In this document: in pieces, positions 1-10,900 of the stretch
Layout of the letters: every line of letters begins with the position of its first letter
Position numbering within the stretch: position 1 is the stretch's first letter
Assembly: GCA_010015675.1 (NCBI GenBank)
Contig: ML976997.1
Span: forward strand, 388,457 to 452,456
Direction: 5' to 3'
Source: Byssothecium circinans
Lineage: Eukaryota; Ascomycota; Dothideomycetes; Pleosporales; Massarinaceae
DNA length: 64,000 nt
The notes under the pieces: model-generated
The model's database searches: none
The model's input: only the letters and a program-made list of their open reading frames with translations
What the model was told of the DNA's origin: nothing
Position numbers and translations under genes: made by a program

Positions 1-75
1 AATATTCGTGTAATTGATTGATTCTCCAGGTTCCAGCGATTCAATAGCTGCAAGCGCAGCCTCGATTAAGCTCAT
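1..75 (-). CDS. pogo/Fot1-type transposase, N-terminal 25 codons (partial)
   Basis: On the minus strand an ATG at 75 opens a frame that stays open to the window edge. It starts MSLIEAALAAIESLEPGE and continues through SINYTNI. This is the typical start of Fot1/pogo transposases, whose N-terminal Psq-type helix-turn-helix begins M-x-x-I-E-x-A followed by L-E-P-G-E. The element at 34679-36762 begins with the related MDPIEEAIVALKSLELGE. No stop occurs in the visible part, unlike the other copy, so this copy may be less decayed. Only the start is visible; activity cannot be judged. Confidence 0.7.
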   Translation of the reverse strand, partial: MSLIEAALAAIESLEPGESINYTNI

Positions 76-164
76 ATTGGTGGAGTTATATCGCGTTGAA
101 ATTGGGGTGCTGATTTTGCGGATCGTGCGTCGCGCCGTCCCGTGCGTCGCGCCGTCAACCTCGG
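1..164 (-). mobile_element. End of a Fot1/pogo-like (Tc1/mariner) DNA transposon
   Basis: The first 164 bases are one end of a DNA transposon that runs off the left edge. They align along their length with the right end of the complete element at 34679-36762: the same transposase start region, the same spacing, and a 40-bp terminal block beginning GTGCGTC and ending CGG, followed by TA at 165-166, the expected target-site duplication of this superfamily. The terminal block differs from the other element in the middle (GCGCCGTCCCGTGCGTCGCGCC), so this is a related but distinct family. It lies 126 bp upstream of the tRNase Z ORF. The other end and its TA duplication are outside the window. Confidence 0.75.
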
Positions 165-290
165 TATCGATAGGAACCTCCGACCCAACTCGATTCGCCG
201 ATGTAGAAAAAGTAAAAGCAGACTCACATGCAGCATTCAGCCGCACTCGTGTGCTTCTACACTCCCTCCGTCGCTCCTTAATCCGCCAAA

Positions 291-3200
291 TTGGCTTCCC
301 TGTTACCTTCGGTCGGGCGCGTGACTGTCACGACATCAACGACATCTTCACTCCGCCCTTACCGCGCCTTCACCACCAACCGTCCCCGCGACTCACCACT
401 CAAAGACGTTTTCGATGCGCTAAAGAGGCTCTCTGTAGGGCACGAAAAGCCCGACCCCGAAAAGCCCCAGGCGTTTGAAAACGTCCTACACCGCCCCATT
501 GGCCCGCCGGACGAGGGCGCGCGACCGCGATACCATCTCTCAACACCCACAGCTGCGCCGACGCCGACTCCAACCCCGACCCCGAAAACCACCCCCAGGC
601 TTCTTCTACCGTCCATACACGACAGGACGAGGCCGAAGGAGGTTGACCTGCGCCGCGATATCACTATCGCTTCCGACGCGATGAGCTCTTCGATACATGT
701 CGTCACCGTCCCCACGGCGGACACACCAGGAACCACGCTCATCCTACAAACCCAGAAACAACACTACCTATTTGGCAGCTATGCGGAGGGTACGCAGCGC
801 GCCATGACACAGATGGGCACCCGTCTGGTCAAGGTGCAGGACTTCTTCATGACGGGGAGAATAGAATGCGCAAATACAGGTGGCTTGGTCGGCCTGTCCT
901 TGACGCTGGCTGACTCGGCCTCTACGTCGTATGAAAGCAATATGGAAGTATGGAGAAAGAAGAAAGGGAAAGGCACCAAGAACAACCCCGAGCCTCAGCT
1001 GCCAAAGATAGACGTCTATGGTCCACCAAATCTGAAGCACATGCTGGCCACGTGCCGCCGCTTTATCTTCAGAAAGGGCGTGCCCATGAGTGCGACCGAG
1101 TACAAACATGCGCCGCCTGAGAAAGATGCCGATGGCGACATACTACCGACATGGCAGGACAACAATATCCAAGTGTGGGCTCTACCCGTAACGCCTGCAC
1201 GAGAGGCGGATGAAAAGGAAGAAGAGGCATTGGTCAAACAGCAAGCACACTACGACAAGTTCTTAAACAGCTTTGAGGAACTACAAGCACCCGAGGACGA
1301 GACCGCGGCGGGGAGAGAAGCGCGGCATGATCGCATACGCTCGGCAGTCCTTCAGTTCATGTTCAATTCCAACTGGAGCTTTGACGCGCTGATCGAGCGC
1401 CACATATCAGAGGTTGAGGTGCCGGCTGCAATCTTCGTCCGCAACCCACACACGCATGGCATTGAACCTTATCGCGGACCTATGCCTGGCGGAGTGGCGC
1501 CACTTCCTGACATTAGAGTGCTCATACGAACACCTTGGCCCGGTGCGAGAGTCGCCAATTTACCTCCTACGAAGCCTGCCCGGGAGTCGCTATCATACAT
1601 AGTCCGCCCTCACAAGGCACGCGGTACATTCGACCCTAAGCGTGCAAAAGAGCTTGGTTTAACCCCAGGTCCATTGTTTGGGAAACTGAGTGATGGTCAC
1701 TCCGTCCAGAATGAGGCTGGCGAAACCATCACCCCTAACATGGTCATGGGCCCCGACAGGCCTGGCCAAGGGTTTGCTATTCTAGATGTTCCTTCTGTGG
1801 AATATTTGGAGTCGCTCGCTCAACGGGAGGAGCTACAGTCGGAAACGGTCATGCATGGTATCAATGCTTTCTTCTGGCTGCTTGGGCCTGGAGTTTCGGG
1901 CCATCCGATGTTCCGTCAAATCACGCAGAAGATGGATAAGGTGCAGCATATTGTGTCTTCTGTTGATACCTGCGTTAACGGCATCGCGCTCGAATCTGTT
2001 GCTGCGCAAACCGTACGACTTGGCAACATTGATCCTGCCCGATACAACATACCCTTCTCCGATCACGTTAGTCTACCACAAAACAGTTTGTATGGCCGAG
2101 AATCGACTGCGATGGGCGGCCTCCCGCAAAACACAATCGCAGCAGGTAGAGGCATGTCCTATGGTCTTATGCCCCGGTTCGAGAAGCAAAAAGATGTGAT
2201 ACCGTACGACACCAAAATTGCCCGTCACGTCTGCGAGGCCATGGATCCGGAGGTCCTCGTGAGTGCAAAGGACGCCCAGAAAGCAGTCCAGGACGATACA
2301 CAAGCTTTGACAGCGTGGCGAAAGCTACTCGCGCGACCCGACTCCGAAGTCATAACCCTTGGGACTGGTTCAGCTCTCCCATCGAAATACCGCAACGTCT
2401 CCGCCACTCTGCTGCGGGTGCCCGGCGTTGGAAACTACCTCTTCGACTGTGGCGAGAATACTCTGGGTCAATTGCAAAGAGTGTTTCCTCCCGAGGAGCT
2501 TGTGGACGTTATCAAGAACCTGCGTATGATCTGGATCAGCCATCTCCATGCCGATCATCATCTTGGAACGGCTTCGGTAATCAAAGCATGGTACAAGCTC
2601 AGACACAACGGCGTGCCGATAGAGGAGCGACCGCACATGCCGTTGATCGCCTCCAACACATCCACCTACGGACTCTCCGTTGTCTCACACGAGGGTATGG
2701 TCAATTGGCTATGGGAGTACTCGTCAATCGAGGACTTTGGGTACAGCCGCATACTTCCCTTTGCGGTGAGCCCTGAAAAGCAGTCAAACCCTGGAACGAA
2801 GCTCACTCTGACATACGGTAACCGACCATCTAACGGTGTCGACTATGAGCTCAGACCCCAAGACTACGAGGCCGTCTTCGGCCTGGCAGATATCCGCGCG
2901 TGCCCCGTGCGGCACTGTCACGGAGCCATGGCTGTCTCTCTAACCTTCCCCCCTTCTCCATCCGACCCCCCAGGCGTAAAACCCCTCAAAGTATCCTACT
3001 CGGGCGACTGCCGACCAAGCAGGGACTTTACAGTCATCGGCCGCGACACCACCGTTTTAATCCATGAAGCTACTTTCGACGACGAATTACATGGAGACGC
3101 GGTGGCGAAGAAACATTCTACTACCTCGGAAGCGCTCGGTATCGGCGCACAGATGGACGCTAAAGCAGTCATCCTTACACATTTCAGTCAACGCTACCAG

Positions 3201-3758
3201 AAGATTCCAGTCTTGGAGACTGTCAAGGATGGTGAGCAGGAAGACGATTTACCGGGGCCGGAAGCTATGGAGGATGTGCAGGAGGGAGAGGAGGAAGTGG
3301 AAGTGGAAGTGGAAATGGAGGGAGGAGATGATAGACCGGCTGATAACGTGGATGCGCATTCTTCGGCTAAGACTGTGAAACCTCCTTCCACCGCCACCGC
3401 TGCTTCGCAACCCGCATCCCGAACACCAGTTCGCTATGTCCATACCGGCGCTCCCACTCACGGCACCGCAAACAGCCACGAACAAGTCATCAAAGTGCGC
3501 TCCAAGGACATGAAGGTCGGCGTTGCGTTCGATTACATGCGTGTTAAGATCGGGGAGATTGCGCAGTTGGAGAAGTTCAATGCGGCGTTGAATAAGTTGT
3601 TGGCGAAGGATGAGGAGATGGGTGAGGAGGGGTTGGAAGGGGAAGGAATGGGAGAGGAGCAGGTGATCAATGGGAATGGGAAGAAGACTAGTGGGGATGA
3701 GGGAGGTGGTGCGAATGCGAATGCAAAGAAGAAGAAGAAGAGTAAGCGGAATAATTAG
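291..3758 (+). CDS. trz1: Long-form tRNase Z (tRNA 3'-end processing endonuclease)
   Basis: This enzyme is the endonuclease that removes 3' trailers from precursor tRNAs in nucleus and mitochondria. The 1155-residue intronless ORF has the long-form (ELAC2/Trz1) layout: a degenerate N-terminal metallo-beta-lactamase half (from about residue 131) and a catalytic C-terminal half. The zinc motif HLHADHH begins at H751; downstream come GTGSALPSKYRN before it and SYSGDCRPS, HEATFDDE and ILTHFSQRY after it. The conserved family start is M131 (position 681, MSSSIHVVTVPTADTPG). The 130 residues before it are Arg/Ser/Thr/Pro-rich with a PTPTPTPTPK stretch and an MASLLP... start that could be a mitochondrial leader, so two starts may give two locations. 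The C-terminus is acidic, then Lys-rich (KKKKKSKRNN). Function is confident; the start is not. Confidence 0.93.
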   Translation: MASLLPSVGRVTVTTSTTSSLRPYRAFTTNRPRDSPLKDVFDALKRLSVGHEKPDPEKPQAFENVLHRPIGPPDEGARPRYHLSTPTAAPTPTPTPTPKTTPRLLLPSIHDRTRPKEVDLRRDITIASDAMSSSIHVVTVPTADTPGTTLILQTQKQHYLFGSYAEGTQRAMTQMGTRLVKVQDFFMTGRIECANTGGLVGLSLTLADSASTSYESNMEVWRKKKGKGTKNNPEPQLPKIDVYGPPNLKHMLATCRRFIFRKGVPMSATEYKHAPPEKDADGDILPTWQDNNIQVWALPVTPAREADEKEEEALVKQQAHYDKFLNSFEELQAPEDETAAGREARHDRIRSAVLQFMFNSNWSFDALIERHISEVEVPAAIFVRNPHTHGIEPYRGPMPGGVAPLPDIRVLIRTPWPGARVANLPPTKPARESLSYIVRPHKARGTFDPKRAKELGLTPGPLFGKLSDGHSVQNEAGETITPNMVMGPDRPGQGFAILDVPSVEYLESLAQREELQSETVMHGINAFFWLLGPGVSGHPMFRQITQKMDKVQHIVSSVDTCVNGIALESVAAQTVRLGNIDPARYNIPFSDHVSLPQNSLYGRESTAMGGLPQNTIAAGRGMSYGLMPRFEKQKDVIPYDTKIARHVCEAMDPEVLVSAKDAQKAVQDDTQALTAWRKLLARPDSEVITLGTGSALPSKYRNVSATLLRVPGVGNYLFDCGENTLGQLQRVFPPEELVDVIKNLRMIWISHLHADHHLGTASVIKAWYKLRHNGVPIEERPHMPLIASNTSTYGLSVVSHEGMVNWLWEYSSIEDFGYSRILPFAVSPEKQSNPGTKLTLTYGNRPSNGVDYELRPQDYEAVFGLADIRACPVRHCHGAMAVSLTFPPSPSDPPGVKPLKVSYSGDCRPSRDFTVIGRDTTVLIHEATFDDELHGDAVAKKHSTTSEALGIGAQMDAKAVILTHFSQRYQKIPVLETVKDGEQEDDLPGPEAMEDVQEGEEEVEVEVEMEGGDDRPADNVDAHSSAKTVKPPSTATAASQPASRTPVRYVHTGAPTHGTANSHEQVIKVRSKDMKVGVAFDYMRVKIGEIAQLEKFNAALNKLLAKDEEMGEEGLEGEGMGEEQVINGNGKKTSGDEGGGANANAKKKKKSKRNN

Positions 3759-3761
3759 TGC

Positions 3762-3832
3762 GGCGATGGCGATGGCGATGGCGATGTTGAGGGATGGGGG
3801 AAGATCAGTTTGGGGGGGGGGGGGGGGGGGGG
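3762..3832 (+). repeat. GGCGAT hexamer run and a 21-base G tract after tRNase Z
   Basis: Just past the stop codon there are four GGCGAT units (about 3763-3786), then an uninterrupted run of 21 G at 3812-3832. It lies in the probable 3' UTR. Such a run may be length-variable and is error-prone in sequencing. Confidence 0.9.
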
Positions 3833-6800
3833 ATTGAGAGCGGAGGGGAGGGGAAGCAAAGGAGGGAGAATAGGGAGGGGAGTGCGGAGTAGGGAGAGTG
3901 TAATATACCTGCATGGCATAGCATTAAATGGAGTTTAAGACTTACTACTGAGGGGTAGATTTGGGTTTGGGTTTGGAGACGTGTAGCGTGTAGTCTGGGT
4001 CTGGTGCTGTAACCTAGGTGGAAATAAGGAAAACCTTTTGCATCTCACCATCATCATCATACATCATACCTTTCTCTAGCGAGTTGATGCCCACCATCAT
4101 CACCTTGGTTTCCACCGTACCGCGACCTCGGGTAATGACAGACAGCATCGTCGTGGAAAAGGAAAACTAAATTGACGCAGGGGAGGACTGGAGACATGTT
4201 CGCACTGATATCCTTCTTTTTTTTCTGGTCCTTTTTCTTTTTTTGATGCGATACCACGCATGGCGGAATCATGATAATTTTTTAAATTAACAACTCTTTC
4301 TTCTTATACAAGTTTGTGTACATACATATATATATGCATGCACCTTTTTTTGTACGGACAGTTCTGGAAATGCGGCCAGACTCGTCGTGTGAAAGTTATT
4401 TTTTGTTCGTAATTCGTATATGCATGGGTGGTATGGTTTACGTCTTATTTCTTAGTCCTTATTTTCTTTTTTTCCTTTTTTTCTGCGATTTCTTCCCGGT
4501 GCGGGAGCGGACAGACAGCGAGCGGCATAAGGTTGCTCTGCCAGTTTTTTTCATTCTGTTGGAGGGGGTTTCGTTTTTTTTCGTCGTGCTGTTTGCTGTA
4601 ATTTGTTGAGTCCTGGAGTTTTGCTGTGGCTGGACGCCGCAGAACGACATGAGATTTCTTTGGTTGTGTTTTTGAGCGACTGTTATAACTTATTAAGTCT
4701 CGAGCATTTATTTTGTGGCTGGGCACAGAAGCAGCACGACATGATGTGGCAGTGCCTTCTTTTTTGTCACGCTGGTATCATGTTTTCTCTTCGGCATGTG
4801 CGCAGGTGGGGTACATGAGTTACCTCTCGAGAGGCTTTTTGGATTTGGGATAGTGGATATTGGATGGTTGATAGCGGGGACGTAGGGGGTAGGGGAGTGG
4901 GAGATGATGATAGGTGGTGGTGGATAGCAGACGGCAAGCATCGAATTCATGTTCTGGTCATTTCGGCGTTCACGGAAAGCGTATGGGAGGAATCCAGGAG
5001 TTTGACAGGCTGCGGGACTGGGGGGGAGGTGACAAGTTTATTAATCTTTGTTACTGCTGGTTGGAGGCATGCGCGCTGTCTGCATCGTTTTACACTTTGG
5101 GGAAAGTAGGCAACAACACTGGGATCAAGCCGAGGACGGAGGACGGACGGGACGGAACACAACTGTGATCGTATTGTGATTTAGAGCGAGGAGGGTGCAG
5201 GGGCAGCGGACATAGCAACTGATGTAGGAAAGTTTTTTCTCCGGTAGGTATTTGGATTGAGGTAGCATTCCTCTTTATCAAGTGTGACTTTGGAGCGAAA
5301 GAGGCGCAAAAGATATTCCGCTGTGCGGTCTCGATTTTCGCAGGGACTGGATTTAGGGCGGGAGAAGGGGAGGAACATTCTTTTCTTCTGAATGTACCGT
5401 ACTTTTAGAGTGCGAGGTTACAGCCCATCACGGACATGCCTTCGGTTCAAAGGCATTTTTGAAGGGCGAGGAGGCGCAGCGGACATGTAGTGCTCCGCAA
5501 CGCAATTTTAGTGGATACTTGGATCGAGGTGAGGGTTGGAGGAGATATAACCATCTTTTATTAGGGTTTAAAGTGAGGAGGCACAGCGGCCACATGCCTG
5601 GATAATGTGTTTCTTTGTAGGCGAAACCAAGGTCTGAGAGTGGACGGAACATGCGCTTCCATAGGTAGAATTTTGGAAAACGAGGAGGTGCGGCGGACAT
5701 ATTTCCGGGAAATTGACCACTTTCGTATGCAAAAGCTGGGAGTTGAAAATTGTGAGGGATCGGAGTGGTGAGGACGTGGAAATGCGGATATGATTTCAAG
5801 GACGTGGGAGCGTTTCATCCATTTTGAGTACCTAGGTATGGAGTGTTCTTTTGAAAGATGGGGGTTGGTGGGAGAGACGGGGAGGATGCGGAAGCAAAGA
5901 CGCGTGCATCATTGAAAAACATTCACAGTTTTGGAGGTGTTACGGGAATGCTTTCGTCATACCTAGTGGAACCCATGGCTTTGGTGATGGAAAGGAATAT
6001 AGGGTGCTGGGCACTAGGAGAACCCTATGTCTGGCGAGTAAATATTTTGGAGAATAAAAGCCTTTTATCTCCCGCGCACTCATTATGCGGAACCTCGGCC
6101 ATTTTGTAGAGGAGAAGAGAGCCGGAGGAAACTTGAAATGCTTGTGGGGGATTTTTTGGTGGATAATAGGTCCAGAGGGGCGAAGGCCGAGACATGGAGA
6201 CCCAGTACATAGGTCTTTAATGCAAGAGGAAGGAATCTTCCATATGCTCGTCGTCTTCACGGTTTTTCTTTGGAAAGATAGAATGAGAGAAGAGGAAGAG
6301 GGGGACGTGAGTAAGGAGCGCGGCGGATTTTAGTGATGTAGAGAGCTGATATAACGTGTTAATGGAGCTGAGAATAGAGAATTTCTGGTGGCTGTGTGCC
6401 TAAGCGGAGGTTTCTTTATATGCCTTCGCCATGAACATTATTTTAGTGAGGAGGAGAGAACGGAAAGCCTTTTTATGCCGTGGTACATTTTGGCGTTGGA
6501 GGGCTAGAGTGAGGGTTGGGTCGTCGGATCTCTTGTTATACAGTTTTGGAAATTGGCGGACTGTCGCCGGGTATTGTTTTTAAACAAGATCATGAGTCAT
6601 CTACCTTAGCCAGAGCTAGGCCCCAAACATGAGGCCTCCGTTATGCGCATTTTTGAAAGGTATGGAAGAGGGAGGGATTTTTCTGATGGCTTTCGGCTCA
6701 GTTCGTTTTTAGATAAGGTGGTAAGTCGTGAGATGGTCCAGGGAAGGAGAAGAGGCACACATGATATTTGTGTTCACCAAATTTTGGTCAATAGAGGGGT

Positions 6801-7371
6801 GGAGTAAGTGGCAGGATATGACATAATGTCTGGACTAGTATGGGGAGGGGAGGTGCAGACGTTCTTCCCAGATGTGAAGCTGGCGGTACAATACTTTTTG
6901 ATGAGGAGGATAAGGTGGAGACATCGAGCTCGCTGGCATTGATTCTTTGCCTTTGTTCAACTTCTTCATGCGGAAGAAAGTAAGGGAGGAAGCCATTGTC
7001 TTCTAGAACTTTTTTTTTAGCGGATGAGTGCGGCGAGGGGTGAAACACATCGGACGTAATTACAGCTGAAAGTTTTCTGATGTTCAAATTTCAAGTGTCC
7101 TGGAGTGGCGTACGACATCAGCGGCAAACTTGTTGATTTCGGGAACCCGCGTCTTTTCCATATGTGTTTTCCTTTGCATTTTGTTGAGGTCGAATAAACA
7201 TAGCATCATTCCAGAATGTTTTTTTTATAATAAGGCAGTATGAATGAGAGGAGCTTGAGAAAGGATTTTGGTTGGGTTTCAAAAGTTCGGAAACAATCAC
7301 TAGTTTCCTTTGCTTTTTAGAAACGCACTTTGCGTTGCCCGCATGAAAGTGAACAGGTTGGTACATGCACG
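3833..7371. other. 3.5-kb non-coding stretch with decayed repeats
   Basis: No convincing gene is seen. ORFs here are short, lack recognisable domains and have low-complexity translations. The plus strand is G/T-rich at 3760-4000 and 4300-4900. From about 5160 to 5700 a degenerate motif recurs (separate entry). The first few hundred bases probably contain the tRNase Z 3' UTR. A long non-coding RNA or old duplicated DNA are possible; I cannot tell which. Confidence 0.5.
5186..5700 (+). repeat. Degenerate repeat with core GAGGAGGYGCRGCGGACAT
   Basis: Four related cores are visible at about 5186-5213, 5468-5486, 5575-5596 and 5682-5700. The last three are about 106 bp apart; the first lies 2-3 periods away, with a weaker match near 5295-5310. 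Flanking sequence between cores is only loosely conserved (for example ATTTT-rich segments followed by GGATA or GGAAA). It looks like an eroded tandem array. Confidence 0.5.
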
Positions 7372-7611
7372 TCATGCAACATCCCTAATTCTAAACCCCC
7401 AAACTCCACTCAAGTTTTCGTCACAGTAATTGCATGCACATATTACCACTATGCCTTTGAGAACCACAGATCGGCCTTTGAAACCTCCGCCCGCGGACTG
7501 GAAGCCTTTCGCGCAGGCACCCCCTGTTATGGCAGAGCCATTTCCAGCCTCTGCTGTTTCAGACCACGGGAGCTCGCTGCTCAGCTTGTTGTACACTTTT
7601 CTTGGCGTGGA

Positions 7612-7926
7612 TCACTCTGTACGTGCCGCCCCCGTTGAGTTGATCTGTAGCATGAGATTCTGCATGGCAATCAGCATGTCCGACTGCTCGCTATTGGGAT
7701 CACCCCGGTATTGCTCTCGGCGAATGATATTCCCAATTGATGAGATACTCTCAATCTCCTTAGCAGACATCTCGTCGGTTTTGAAGAGGAAGAATGAGCT
7801 GTTGAGCGGGAGCGTAGGGCCATGCTCGACAATCTGAGGCCAGATCAGGGTTAGGTCCCAGCGTGCTTTCAATGAGTACCCTGCACCGAGGCGTGTAATT
7901 TGCGCGGGCGACAAGCCATTAAACAC
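7612..7926 (-). CDS. Possible 3' exon of the kinase-ankyrin gene, or small separate ORF
   Basis: This ORF encodes about 104 residues (LSPAQITRLGAGYSLKARWD...). It lies 34 bp beyond the stop of the kinase-ankyrin gene, on the same strand, and its composition looks coding. A 36-nt intron from GT at 7979-7978 to AG at 7945-7944 would splice the ankyrin frame into it, reading ...VELSAAYRFLVFNGLSPAQ and avoiding the stop at 7960. That intron is shorter than the others in the window, so this is tentative. A further open stretch (7372-7596, minus) follows, with no family I recognise. Confidence 0.3.
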   Translation of the reverse strand: MFNGLSPAQITRLGAGYSLKARWDLTLIWPQIVEHGPTLPLNSSFFLFKTDEMSAKEIESISSIGNIIRREQYRGDPNSEQSDMLIAMQNLMLQINSTGAARTE

Positions 7927-7959
7927 TAAAAACCTGTAAGCTGCTCTGCGGAAGAAGCT

Positions 7960-10900
7960 TCAGGCGGAAGGGTCTGTACCTGAGAGTTCAACCTTCAATA
8001 TTTTAAACCCTTCCGGCTCATAGAGGAGTACGAAAAGCTCATCAACCTCAATCTTTGTGACAGATGCCATAATCTTCCTAGGCTGCACCCGATTTGTGGC
8101 ATAAAGCATGTGCAATATCAATAAGGAGCCTTCAAAGTGACGTTTGTCCGCCTCGTTGCGTTTCTCCTCGGGCACCTCCCAAAGTTCCATGTGTGGAGCC
8201 TGGTTCTTGAAGAGGCGGCTCGCAAGATCTATAAGGCTGTTGCCTTCATGGTCCAGTAGCGCGAGGTCCAGGCTGTCTCCTTCCTCGTCCAGGAGATAGC
8301 GTACTGCCTCCTCATTGCACGTTTTCACGGCAAGATGCAATGCGGTGCTGCCCTTGTATACGCCCTCAGAAATAACTAGGTTCAAGTACCCTGGGTTGTA
8401 CCTGCGCCTGACAATGCTCTGTAGCGGAGAGGTGGAGCGAGACGAGCCAGGCCGGTATTCCACCATGAACACTGCCGCGTGTAGTGCAAACATTTTCGAC
8501 CCCTCGAGGTGGATCACATCATAGTATACAGCGTCTGTGATGTTCATGTCTAACAAGGCGTCGATATGGCGAGAAGAATTGCTGTATGACTTGGATGACA
8601 TAATAAGTCGGCCTAGAATCGTGTCCCCATCGGTCGTTTTCGTCAAGTCGCATTTTCCCGTTTCATAGATCCAATGAGCAAGAACGTACTTTCCCGCAAC
8701 GAGCGCCCTCTCGAAATGGTCGTGGAAATTGGCATCGGACCGGCGGTAATGTCCAAGGTGGTCGAGAAATTCGGTGTCGTCGGGCAGGGCATATGTTGCG
8801 GCAAAAAAGGAATTCCACTGCTCCGAAGACACTTTGTCCGCTTGCGAATAGGACACGAGCGACTCGAATGCGACTTTGTCTTGAAGAACGCAAGCAATCC
8901 AAAGACAGCGTATCCACTGTGAAGGATCTGGCTGCAGCTTTCCGCTCTGCCAGCTCATCAAATAGTCTAAGATGTACGGTTGACTCCGTTCCAGAGCAGG
9001 TACGATGACGGATTCGCCCTCGCCATTGATATCTAGCGGGTTTGCTCCATGGCGGATAAGAACTTCGAACGTTTTTTGAAAGGCCTTCTCATAATCCTTT
9101 CCATGGATAAGGATCCGGTTGAAAGTGCTGGAATTCCCGTCAGTGACAACCCAGCCAAGAATTGCAAATGGATCCTTCAAGGCATCACTGCCAAACTTGC
9201 GGTAGACACCATTCAAATGTTCAGCGTAGTCTTTTGAGGCCTCGAGTAGGATTTCGAGGAGCCAGTACTGGCAGGTGACGGAGGCCTGCCACACTGGAAA
9301 GACATGGACGCTGTTCGACCAGTTATCGTCGTACTTTATATCTCGTCCCTGTACATCAAATGGGTCCGCCCCAATATCCATGAGCGCCTGAGTGGCTGTT
9401 TCGTTACCTGCGGCAACAGCCCAGGTCAAGGGAGTTCCTTCTACGGTTCCATATGTTGAATCAATGCACTGACTATATTGCCACCCTTTACGCGAGCGGG
9501 CTTCTCGGTCAGCCCCTGCCTGGATCAGTGCATCTGTGATCTTTGGAATGTCTTCTTCATCAAACGAGCCCAGGAAATGCAACGGTGTAACTCCTTCGTC
9601 ATTCGCCAAGGTGGGATCGGCGCCCTTGTCAAGCAGAAGAAGAGCAATCTCAGCGTGGCCAGATCGACATGCCTTTAAAAGAACAGTCTCATTTCCCATG
9701 TAGAGTTTGTTTATGTCCAGCTCTTGGGCTTTTGAGGCGATGATTCGGCGTACAAGTTCGTATCGACCCCCGGTCGCGGCAAGCTGGAAAATGTCTCCGA
9801 GACTACTCAGTGAATCTTCAATGGCCATGAAGAAAGAATCATCATCCACCAAATCCGAGTCGTAGTAGTTGCGGGGCGCTACAAGTCCAATCCCAACGTA
9901 GCGACAACGAAGGTGTGAAACTGCCCGTTGATATTCTCCCATATCGAGAAATGATAATCGTCTTCGTGCCGTGGAATTGCCCTTGCAGATGGCCGCATAA
10001 AGCCACTGCTTCTCTTCTTTTGTAGAAACGGGAAGTGACCTATCAAACGCAGCATGAAGCCATCCAACCATCCCGCCAGCTACGGTGTGCCCTAGTCGAG
10101 CTGCAAGAAGCACTGCTTGAAGTATCGAGTTTAGCTCCTCCTCTTTGCTTTTCTCCATCTTCCTCAGTCGGAATCGAAGAATAGAGCACTGCCATGCAGC
10201 TTCCGCTCGACGTAGCTTGTCTTCTCGTCCATCGTGCGCAACGACCGTCATTTCAGTCACTATTTGATTCAGGACTGATGTCGGTAGGAGTCTCAGAGTT
10301 CCAAGTGATCTATCTGCCTGTGCTAAACGTCAGATTGAGCGCATTTTATCTTTAATCTATCTCATACCTCAACAACAGCACCAGCATTACGTATTGGATA
10401 CATCTCCTCTGGCGTTGGGAGCTCGTGTTTTTTCCTGCTACTGTTAGCTTGTGAGCCAGCTAATAAACCTTGACTCCCACCAATTCTTTAGTATTCTGGC
10501 AATTCTATGCGCGGATTCGATTTGCGGGATTTCATCAAGCCCCGGGAGGTCTCGTTGTTGGGAGATGGCATAAATGCTCCTGTCAATATACTCGGTCATC
10601 TTTGCGTAATGCCAGACGCGCGCCACATCTTCCTCTGTTGGTGTTTGATTCGCTTGATTTTCAGGTAAGCGGCTTGCACTAACACCTAAAATAGCTCTCT
10701 TACCTGGATTTTGTAATATCTCTTGTTCCTGCGAGTTCAGGTCTCTCGCTTTGATGAACTCTCCCATTCTTGCATGGTCAGAATAGTTAAGCGGGTTTAG
10801 TATGTCCCTATTGAGAACCCAGCTAAGGCATATTCGTATATTTCGGTGGAGTACGCCACTCCTTCGTTTGACTGCAGGTTCGAATAGGTGTGACGAGATC

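Noticed and set aside
1016..1237. Short minus-strand ORFs within tRNase Z
   Set aside because: Shadows of the long plus-strand coding frame.
3249..3914. 221-codon minus-strand ORF
   Set aside because: Antisense to the acidic C-terminus of tRNase Z and to the G tract; it consists of His/Phe/Pro-rich low complexity.
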